From NCBI GenBank assembly GCA_021151615.1, contig JAGKXA010000212.1, positions 1-8,625 of the forward strand: a stretch of 8,625 bases of DNA, in the 5' to 3' direction. Below the pieces are notes generated by a model. It was given only the letters and a program-made list of their open reading frames with translations, was not told the origin of the DNA and did no database searches. Made by a program: the position numbers and the translations under genes. Shown here piece by piece: positions 1 to 5,758 of this stretch. Origin of the DNA: Cellvibrionaceae bacterium (GTDB lineage: Bacteria > Pseudomonadota > Gammaproteobacteria > Pseudomonadales > Cellvibrionaceae). Positions within the stretch are counted from its first letter, which is position 1; every line of letters starts with the position of its first letter.

Positions 1-840
1 CTTCAGGATACCGCACTCCTGATGGCCTGGGCGCAAGTCCAACAACACCAACATAAATTCCTGCTCGCACAAGATGTCCTGCAAAAAATTTTCACCCGCG
101 AGCCAAACCACATTGCCGCTAATTTACTGGCGGCGCGTTTGCAATTAATTCAGGGGAATCCCACGGCGGCGCAGGCTTATTGTTTAAAACTGCTGGGCCA
201 TACAGATTTGTTAACTCTCAGCGCCTGCTCCCTGGAAGCGCGCAGTTACCTGGATGAAAAAGCACTCGCCGAAAGCTACACACAATTACAACAACTGTTA
301 GCATCCCAGGGGCTGCCTGATGACGAGCGCCAGTTATGGATTTTGCAAATGTTGGCCGATATGGCGGTGCGTTTGCAGCAATATACGGAGGCGCGAGATT
401 TCCTTGAAAAAATTTCCCAGCCAAAAACCCTGAGCGCTTGGGTGCAATGGGCTGATATCCAACTTGCCCTGAATAACAATCCCTTGGTTGCAGAAAAAAT
501 AACTGCAGTCATTAAACACAATAGCCAGATCGATGATGCATTGCTGATTCGTCTGGTGATTGCGGAAAAAAAATTAACCGGCGAAAGCCAATGGCAAACG
601 CAATTGCAGGAACGCATTGCGTTGCGCGAACGGCGCGATGACCAGGCGCATGCCGCTGATCTGGCAATCTATCACCTGGATGTTTTCAGCGATCCACAAA
701 AAGCACTCTACTGGGCTGAACGTAATTGGCAGGATGCGCGCGAGCCTGGCGATAAACAACTATTGGTGCGCGCACAGCAGTTGGCGGGTGTTACAGAAAA
801 CATGCCGGAAAAAAGTATCCACTCAAGGGAGACAAAGTAA
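1..840 (+). CDS. TPR-like helical-repeat protein, C-terminal part (5' end outside window)
   Basis: The reading frame is open from the first base, so the gene starts before the window; 279 residues are visible and the stop is TAA at 838-840. The protein is Ala/Leu/Gln-rich and almost entirely helical in character. It shows degenerate tetratricopeptide-like pairs, for example AANLLAARLQLIQGNPTAAQ near residues 38-57 and LADMAVRLQQYTEARDFLEK near 117-136. I see no catalytic motif, so a protein-interaction or scaffold role is the most that can be said. The stop codon overlaps the ATG of the next gene (TAATG at 838-842), which implies translational coupling with the HupE-like gene and co-transcription with the TonB receptor. 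The TPR assignment rests on repeat texture rather than an unmistakable consensus, and individual repeats are weak. Any signal peptide or N-terminal domain would lie outside the window. Confidence 0.8.
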   Translation, partial: LQDTALLMAWAQVQQHQHKFLLAQDVLQKIFTREPNHIAANLLAARLQLIQGNPTAAQAYCLKLLGHTDLLTLSACSLEARSYLDEKALAESYTQLQQLLASQGLPDDERQLWILQMLADMAVRLQQYTEARDFLEKISQPKTLSAWVQWADIQLALNNNPLVAEKITAVIKHNSQIDDALLIRLVIAEKKLTGESQWQTQLQERIALRERRDDQAHAADLAIYHLDVFSDPQKALYWAERNWQDAREPGDKQLLVRAQQLAGVTENMPEKSIHSRETK

Positions 841-1675
841 TGCGTAGGCCTTCGTTGATAATTTTTTTCGTGGCATGCCTTGCCGCTCTGCCTGTGCGTG
901 CACACCAACTGAGTACTGCCTATGCAGCATTGCACGTCAACTCGCAGGGGTTGGTCAGCGGTGAGTGGCAGGTTCGCCTGTTCGACCTTGAACAGGCGGT
1001 TGGTGTCGATGTTAATGGTGATGGCAATTTGCGTTGGGGTGAGTTGCAAGCGCGTGCGCAAGTAGTCCAGCAGTATTTGTTCGAGCAACTGCAAATCCAT
1101 CGCGGCAATTCAATTTGCTCTTTAGTTGTCGCCGATGAATGGAAAATAGATTCCCATTTCAATGAGTCCTATCTACTGGTGCCGGTGCGCGCGCAATGCG
1201 CATTGGCGGGTGACGTTGTTATCCATTACCGCGCGTTTTTTAACGAAAATACCGAGCATAAATTATTGCTGACCCTGAACAGTGATACCGCGCAAAGCAG
1301 CCGCGTGTTGAGCGAGGCACAGCCAGAAATTATCTGGAATGTGTCGGCGGGTGATCCTTGGCAGACCTTTTATGAGTTTGTGTATCAAGGCATGGTACAT
1401 ATCTGGATCGGTATAGATCGTTTGGTTTATTGCATGGAATGGGGTTTGCCGGCGTGTTGGGTGAATTGGGCTTACCGGCGGATCAACAAATTCTTACGGT
1501 GCTGGCATTTAATTTGGGTGTGGAGGTGGGGCAAATGGCGATTGTGTTGTTGCTATTACCGCTGTTTATTTTTCTCCGGAATCAATTGTGGTACGCTCGG
1601 TACGCGTTGACCGGTATTTCGATAATCATTGCATTCATCGCTTTACAATGGGTAATCGAACGCTGGATTGGTTAA
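840..1675 (+). pseudogene. HupE/UreJ_2-like membrane protein gene, broken by internal deletion and frame change
   Basis: The 5' part (840-1418, frame of the ATG at 840) encodes a signal peptide (MRRPSLIIFFVACLAALPVRA, cleaved near HQLS), a periplasmic domain with an EF-hand-like DVNGDGNLRWGE loop at about residues 56-67, and the family motif GMVHIWIGID. The intact family then has several membrane helices, including an FTxAHSxTL-type segment. Here that part is absent. In another frame the sequence jumps directly to FGLLHGMGFAGVLGELGL (from 1421), then AFNLGVEVGQMA and a final hydrophobic helix ending at the TAA at 1673-1675. Reading on in the first frame gives off-frame Trp/Cys-rich residues to 1610. 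About 277 residues remain of a family usually over 330, so roughly 60-80 are lost. HupE/UreJ proteins are linked to nickel or cobalt transport. AGGGAG at 825-830 is the ribosome binding site. The gene is probably non-functional, unless the window contains a sequencing or assembly error. Confidence 0.82.
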
Positions 1676-1685
1676 GGAGCAAATA

Positions 1686-3749
1686 ATGAAGCGCATTTTT
1701 ATTGGAGCTATTGTTGAAGCACTGTTCGTCAGCAGTAATTTGGCATTGGCCAACACCGCCATTAACCAGGGTGAGCTTGCCCAGGTTGAAACCTTAATGG
1801 TGTATGGCTATCAATTAAATTTATTGGGCACCAGCATTGCGGCGGCGGAAGGTGTCGTCGGTAGCCGCGAAATTGAACATCGCCCGGTATTGCGCACCGG
1901 GGAAATATTGGAATTTGTGCCGGGCATGGTGGTGACACAACACAGTGGTTCGGGTAAAGCCAACCAATATTTTTTGCGCGGTTTTAACCTTGATCACGGT
2001 ACAGATTTTTCCACTGCCATTGATGGGATGCCGGTGAACATGCGCAGTCACGGGCACGGGCAGGGCTACACCGATTTGAATTTTATTATCCCGGAATTAA
2101 TTGAGGATATTCGTTATCGCAAAGGGCCTTATTACGCCGAAGTAGGGGATTTTTCCGGCGCGGGTGCCGCCGAATTTTCGGTAAAAAATTCGTTAGCGGC
2201 AAGCCAGCTTGCGCTAACTGGCGGTGAGTTTGATTATCGACGTGCGTACGCTGCCCATCAAACTGCACTCGCGTCAGGGCAATTGTTATTCGGTGTCGAG
2301 GCGCAAACCTATGACGGCCCCTGGACAGACATCAATGAAGCGGTGGAAAAAACCAATCTGTTAGCTCGTTATTCAACCGCAATGGCCGATGGCACCTTCT
2401 CACTAACTCTGATGGGTTATGACAATCAATGGGTGGCAGCCGATCAAATTCCCGCACGCGCTGTTGAGCAGCAAGTCATCCATCGACTTGGCTCGCTGGA
2501 TAAGGATGTTGGCGGTGAGTCGAGCCGCTACAGTGTCTCTGGCCAGTGGCAAAACCCGGATTGGAAAATCAATGCCTATATTATCGATTCGGACTTGAAT
2601 TTATTTTCCAACTTCACCTATTTTTTGGATGATCCCATTAACGGCGATGAATTTGAGCAAGTAGATAATCGCCAGATAATGGGTGGCGAGATTAAACGGA
2701 ACCTCACCACTGACATTGCCGGAAAACCGCTCACGCACACACTTGGTGTGCAAGTCCGCCACGATGCGATTGATGAAGTGGGCTTGTACAAAACCCGTGC
2801 GCGTGAACGTATAAGCACAACGCGCACTGATGCCATTGATGAAACCTCAATAGCCTTGTTTGCGCAAAGCGATTTACAGTTAACCGAAAAATTTCGTGGG
2901 CACTTGGGTGTGCGCCACGACTATCTGGCGGTGGATGTACACAGTGATCTGGTGCAAAACTCCGGTGATGCCAGCGACGGTATGACGAATATTAAAGCTG
3001 GCGTTAGTTATCAATTAACGGACTCGATTGAAACCTATGTGAACATCGGCCAGGGCTTTCATTCCAATGACGCACGTGGCGCAACGATTGCGCTTGATCC
3101 AATCACCGGCGACATCGCCGAGCCCGTCGATTTATTATCGCGTTCAGAAGGCGCAGAACTTGGGCTGAAATTATTTGATCGGGATAGCTACAACATTTCC
3201 GCGTCGCTGTGGCATTTGCAACTTGATTCTGAATTATTGTTTGTCGGGGATGCGGGCAACACCGAAGCGAGCCGCGCCTCTGCGCGCTCAGGCATTGAAC
3301 TCGCCGGTTATTTCTGGTTTGCAGAAGGTTGGAGTCTGGACACTGAATTGGCCTGGACGCGTTCACGCTTTACTGAAGCGCAATCCGAAGAAGGAAAATA
3401 CGTGGATGGTTCAGTGCCTTTTGTCGCCAGTGCAGGCATTACTTATGCACCGGCCCAAACCGGTTTCCATGGCAGCCTGCGCTTACGCCATTTTGGCGCG
3501 CGCCAACTGGATTCATTCGGGTTACACAAAGGCAAAAAAACAAGCCTGGTCAACATCGGCGTCGGCTACCGTTGGCAACAGTTAAGCCTTGGCCTGGATG
3601 TCTTTAATGTATTTGATAGCCGTGACCGCGATATCGAATATTTTTATGCCTCGCGTTTGGCAGGTGAGCCTGAAAGCGGCGTGGAAGATCTACACTTCCA
3701 CCCGGTTGAACCCCGCAGCCTGCGTGTGCGTGTTGAATATTCGTTTTGA
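1686..3749 (+). CDS. TonB-dependent outer-membrane receptor
   Basis: This 687-residue protein would be an outer-membrane beta-barrel importing a scarce ligand with energy from TonB-ExbBD. The ATG at 1686 was chosen because AAGGAG (1674-1679) lies 6 bases upstream; a TTG at 1668 in the same frame is less likely. The N-terminus is a signal peptide ending near NLALA (residues 18-22). A TonB-box-like ETLMVYG follows at 35-41. The plug domain includes RTGEILEFVPGMVV (70-83), FLRGFNLDHGTDF (96-108), IDGMPVNMRSHGHGQGY (112-128) and IRYRKGPYYAEVG (142-154). The barrel is rich in alternating hydrophobic residues and ends in YSF, the usual C-terminal aromatic signature. The gene starts 10 bp after the HupE-like pseudogene, whose stop lies within the ribosome binding site region, so they were one operon. 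Pairing of such receptors with HupE suggests a metal ligand, and the His-rich plug loop fits this, but the substrate is inferred. The gene looks intact. Confidence 0.93.
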   Translation: MKRIFIGAIVEALFVSSNLALANTAINQGELAQVETLMVYGYQLNLLGTSIAAAEGVVGSREIEHRPVLRTGEILEFVPGMVVTQHSGSGKANQYFLRGFNLDHGTDFSTAIDGMPVNMRSHGHGQGYTDLNFIIPELIEDIRYRKGPYYAEVGDFSGAGAAEFSVKNSLAASQLALTGGEFDYRRAYAAHQTALASGQLLFGVEAQTYDGPWTDINEAVEKTNLLARYSTAMADGTFSLTLMGYDNQWVAADQIPARAVEQQVIHRLGSLDKDVGGESSRYSVSGQWQNPDWKINAYIIDSDLNLFSNFTYFLDDPINGDEFEQVDNRQIMGGEIKRNLTTDIAGKPLTHTLGVQVRHDAIDEVGLYKTRARERISTTRTDAIDETSIALFAQSDLQLTEKFRGHLGVRHDYLAVDVHSDLVQNSGDASDGMTNIKAGVSYQLTDSIETYVNIGQGFHSNDARGATIALDPITGDIAEPVDLLSRSEGAELGLKLFDRDSYNISASLWHLQLDSELLFVGDAGNTEASRASARSGIELAGYFWFAEGWSLDTELAWTRSRFTEAQSEEGKYVDGSVPFVASAGITYAPAQTGFHGSLRLRHFGARQLDSFGLHKGKKTSLVNIGVGYRWQQLSLGLDVFNVFDSRDRDIEYFYASRLAGEPESGVEDLHFHPVEPRSLRVRVEYSF

Positions 3750-3809
3750 TTTTTGACGCGCATGTCATCCCGCCATAATTCTCTTTGCATCATCTTTAGA
3801 GGGAGGCTT

Positions 3810-3829
3810 ATCCTCACGATCATGAGGAT
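3810..3829. promoter_or_regulatory. hipBA operator O1 (inverted repeat)
   Basis: The sequence has arms ATCCTCA and TGAGGAT separated by 6 bp, with only one mismatched pair inside the 20-bp palindrome. HipB of E. coli binds TATCC-N8-GGATA sites in its own promoter. Here the outer ATCC...GGAT is kept but the arms are longer and the spacing wider. It lies 105 bp upstream of the hipB start. Binding by HipB is inferred from position and symmetry. Confidence 0.75.
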
Positions 3830-3858
3830 TTCCTGATTTCATGACCTAATCCTGCATA

Positions 3859-3880
3859 AATCCTCATGATTGTGAGGATT
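3859..3880. promoter_or_regulatory. hipBA operator O2 (inverted repeat)
   Basis: Arms AATCCTCA and TGAGGATT are perfect and separated by 6 bp. The TCCTCA core begins at 3861, exactly 50 bp after the O1 core. This is the best-matched of the three sites and overlaps the likely -35 region of the hipBA promoter. Confidence 0.8.
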
Positions 3881-3911
3881 ATCTGGATAAATGTCATAAA
3901 ACGAGTAGAAT
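3870..3911 (+). promoter_or_regulatory. probable hipBA promoter region
   Basis: No strong sigma-70 promoter stands out. Two weak choices overlap the operators: TTGTGA (3870-3875) with CATAAA (3895-3900), or TCTGGA (3882-3887) with TAGAAT (3906-3911) at 18-bp spacing. Either would be blocked by a protein bound at O2 and O3, which fits autorepression. The exact -35 and -10 boxes are uncertain. Confidence 0.4.
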
Positions 3912-3930
3912 CCTTGCAATCGTGAGGATT
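3909..3930. promoter_or_regulatory. hipBA operator O3, containing the hipB Shine-Dalgarno
   Basis: The right arm TGAGGATT matches O1 and O2 exactly, while the left arm AATCCTTG is degenerate at its last two bases. The core starts at 3911, again exactly 50 bp after O2. GAGG at 3924-3927 in the right arm sits 7 bases before the hipB ATG and is the only visible ribosome binding site. Operator and translation signal therefore share the same bases. Confidence 0.75.
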
Positions 3931-3934
3931 TTTT

Positions 3935-4201
3935 ATGCAAATACCTATTACTGATGCAAACGCTCTTGGCAAAGTAGTGCGCGCCAGCCGCAAGGCGCAA
4001 AAAGTACGTCAGGACGATGCTGCCGGCAGTATCGGGGTTAGTGAAAACTTCCTCGGTAAAGTTGAGAAAGGAAGCGAGTCCGTCCAGTGGGGCAAGTTAT
4101 TCCAGGTCCTTGAAGGCCTGGGTATTCGCGTCATAGTGGATGTTCCTGAAGAGGTTGCTGTCTGGATAAGGGAGTCTGAAAACTCCCGGGATGGATCATG
4201 A
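3935..4201 (+). CDS. hipB: HipB-type antitoxin, HTH XRE repressor
   Basis: This 88-residue protein would neutralise HipA and, with it, repress the operon by binding the upstream inverted repeats. Residues about 10-67 form an XRE-type helix-turn-helix domain. In it LGKVVRASRKAQKVRQDDAA is helix 1-2, GSIGVSENFLGKVEKGSESV contains the recognition helix, and WGKLFQVLEGLGIRVIVDVP is the typical end of HipB-like proteins. A short acidic, probably flexible tail follows, as in HipB, where the tail is a proteolysis target. The ATG at 3935 follows GAGG within operator O3. The TGA stop at 4199-4201 overlaps the hipA ATG (ATGA), the classic coupled antitoxin-toxin arrangement. Assignment to HipB rather than another XRE antitoxin rests on the HipA partner. 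Length matches E. coli HipB (88 residues, from memory). Confidence 0.93.
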   Translation: MQIPITDANALGKVVRASRKAQKVRQDDAAGSIGVSENFLGKVEKGSESVQWGKLFQVLEGLGIRVIVDVPEEVAVWIRESENSRDGS

Positions 4202-5505
4202 CCGAGCGCTACTTAATTGCATCTATCAACCGGCGTGAAGTAGGGCGCTTGCAAGAAGTATCGGGCTTGTGGAGCTTCCAATACTCAAAAACATGGCTGA
4301 TAAACTCCTCGCGCTTTGCGTTAAGCCCTCATCTTCCTCTGGTTCCTGATGCAATGGTGGATGGAGCAACTCTGCGTCCGGTGCAATGGTATTTCGATAA
4401 TTTGTTACCCGAGGAAGGCCAGCGCATCCTGCTAGCTAAAGATGCCAAAATAGAAGTCGCAGACGCTTTCGGTTTATTGGCGTGGTATGGGGCTGAATCG
4501 GCCGGTTCAATTGTTTTGCTCCCACCCGATGCGCCTTCTCAATTTGATGAAGACTTGCGCCTGCTACCTGACGATGTTTTGGAAAAGCGCATACAGCAAC
4601 TTCCTAAAGCGCCGCTGACTCATGCGGCAATTAAACGTATGTCGCTGGCGGGCGCCCAACACAAACTTGCTGTTGTATTGGAAGGCGGTAAATTATTTGA
4701 GCCGGCAGGCTCCACGCCTTCAACTCACATCCTCAAGCCCGATCACCCCGATAAAGACTATGCGCACTCCGTGATTAATGAATGGTTCGTGATGTCACTT
4801 GCTAAACGTATGGGGCTAGACGTTCCGGATGTGCATCGTCGTTATGTTCCATCACCAGTATATTTGATTGACAGGTTCGATCGATTTTTTGAATCACCAA
4901 TATGGCAGCGTCGTCATGTGATAGATGCCTGCCAATTACTCGGATTGGATAAAAGTTTTAAATACACACAAGGGAGCATGGAGCGTCTTGGGGAAATTGC
5001 TGCTGCTTGTCGTAGTCCCGCGGTAGCGCGAACGAATTTATTTCGTTGGTTAGTGTTTAATATACTTGTCGGAAATAGTGATGCGCATTTAAAAAATTTA
5101 AGCTTCACCGTTTCACATGAAGGCATCCAGCTTGCGCCTTTTTATGATCTACTGAGCGTAGCCGCCTACGACACACCAGCTTTCGATAAAAAAAGCTGGC
5201 CGAAACAAACCGAATTGGCTTGGCCTATTTTAGGTGTGAGTCGCTTCGCAGATATCAATCGTCAGTTATTAATTGACGCAGCGGCGGTATTGAATATATC
5301 CAAAAGCACTGCCATTCGCTTGATCGATAATCTGTGTAATCGCATCGAGAATGAATCCTTAAGGCTCTACACAGAAACACAAAACGATAACAATAATATT
5401 ATCCTCAATCGCCCGGAGCTTTCCGCCACTTTTGCAGGAGAGTCCCGTTGCCTAAGAACAATTTTGCATGTGGTGATTAAAGAGATGGTGCAGAGGCTTG
5501 GGTGA
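4198..5505 (+). CDS. hipA: HipA-type Ser/Thr kinase toxin
   Basis: This 435-residue protein belongs to the HipA family, serine/threonine kinases that inactivate glutamyl-tRNA synthetase in E. coli and induce growth arrest. The N-terminal subdomain carries LRPVQWYFDNLLPEEGQR (59-76). The kinase core shows the Gly-rich loop MSLAGAQHKLAV (148-159) with Ser149 near the place of the regulatory autophosphorylated serine. It also has the ATP-binding lysine in THILKP (Lys180), VYLIDRFDR (221-229), the catalytic loop NSDAHLKN (293-300, Asp295 catalytic, Asn300 metal ligand) and FYDLLS (315-320), where Asp317 is the DFG-like metal ligand. All key residues are present, so the kinase is probably active. 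Length is close to E. coli HipA (440). It overlaps hipB by 4 bases, and a strong hairpin terminator lies about 45 bp after its stop. Whether its target is GltX cannot be told from sequence. Confidence 0.95.
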   Translation: MTERYLIASINRREVGRLQEVSGLWSFQYSKTWLINSSRFALSPHLPLVPDAMVDGATLRPVQWYFDNLLPEEGQRILLAKDAKIEVADAFGLLAWYGAESAGSIVLLPPDAPSQFDEDLRLLPDDVLEKRIQQLPKAPLTHAAIKRMSLAGAQHKLAVVLEGGKLFEPAGSTPSTHILKPDHPDKDYAHSVINEWFVMSLAKRMGLDVPDVHRRYVPSPVYLIDRFDRFFESPIWQRRHVIDACQLLGLDKSFKYTQGSMERLGEIAAACRSPAVARTNLFRWLVFNILVGNSDAHLKNLSFTVSHEGIQLAPFYDLLSVAAYDTPAFDKKSWPKQTELAWPILGVSRFADINRQLLIDAAAVLNISKSTAIRLIDNLCNRIENESLRLYTETQNDNNNIILNRPELSATFAGESRCLRTILHVVIKEMVQRLG

Positions 5506-5549
5506 TTGGGAAAATCGTATATTGAAACGCTGTAACTTGTGGTTGTGAC

Positions 5550-5576
5550 AAAGGCGGCAATTGCCGCCTTTGTTTT
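5550..5576 (+). terminator. hipBA terminator inside the left direct repeat
   Basis: A perfect 22-bp palindrome at 5550-5571, with core GGCGGCAATTGCCGCC, is followed by a T-rich run (TTTGTTTT) on the + strand. This is a good Rho-independent terminator about 45 bp after hipA. With no separate loop, the hairpin must open at the central AATT. The same palindrome core recurs at 8028-8043 in the right repeat, at the 3' end of the small minus-strand gene. Confidence 0.75.
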
Positions 5577-5634
5577 ATCTGGCAGTTTGCTTCTTCAAAT
5601 ACCCATCAATCTGTTCAATCATATGTACAGTAAA
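5575..5634 (-). pseudogene. truncated 3' remnant of a paralogue of the small gene at 8050-8367
   Basis: Read on the minus strand, this stretch ends in IEQIDGYLKKQTAR-stop (codons from about 5619 down to the stop at 5575-5577). The intact gene ends in IERIDGHLKKQTAR-stop. Of the substitutions, one is synonymous (AAG/AAA Lys) and the others are conservative changes such as Tyr/His and Gln/Arg. Upstream the frame meets a stop at 5635-5637 and the similarity fades, so only the 3' end survives. No start or promoter is visible. Confidence 0.75.
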
Positions 5635-5683
5635 TTAATCGTGCGGACACTCTGGGTTGAATAGTGCGGATCAACTAGGTAAG

Positions 5684-5725
5684 CATAGAAGTGCGCACTG
5701 ATTGCGCACATCTATGTTCGTTTTT
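5684..5725 (+). terminator. hairpin followed by T-rich tract between convergent genes
   Basis: Arms CATAGA-A-GTGCGC (5684-5696) and GCGCAC-A-TCTATG (5704-5716) form a 12-pair stem with one internal A/A mismatch and a 7-base loop. TTCGTTTTT follows on the + strand. The T-tract points to termination of + strand transcripts. On the minus strand the hairpin lies 42 bp after the WxxW/MACPF stop, but without a good T-run there. It probably insulates convergent transcription from hipBA. Confidence 0.6.
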
Positions 5726-5758
5726 AGTTCCTTTGATGATCTTGCCTGTTATCAACTG

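Larger units (their letters stand above)
5550..5640. repeat. left direct repeat (partner of 8025-8115)
   Basis: Bases 5550-5624 match 8025-8099 at 70 of 75 positions without gaps. A weaker match continues to about 5640 with a one-base indel. The repeat holds the terminator palindrome and the last codons of the small minus-strand gene. The two copies are in the same orientation and bracket the WxxW/MACPF gene. The 7% divergence means the duplication is not recent, or that the copies came from different sources. Confidence 0.9.

Noticed and set aside
840..1675. Programmed frameshift in the HupE-like gene
   Set aside because: A one-base slip could not restore the several missing membrane helices, so deletion explains the data better.
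3750..3770. Terminator for the TonB receptor from TGAC-6-GTCA
   Set aside because: The stem has four pairs and no T-tract after it, too weak to call.
3810..3930. CRISPR-like array from the three regularly spaced repeats
   Set aside because: There are only three short palindromes directly upstream of hipB with no cas genes; they behave as operators.
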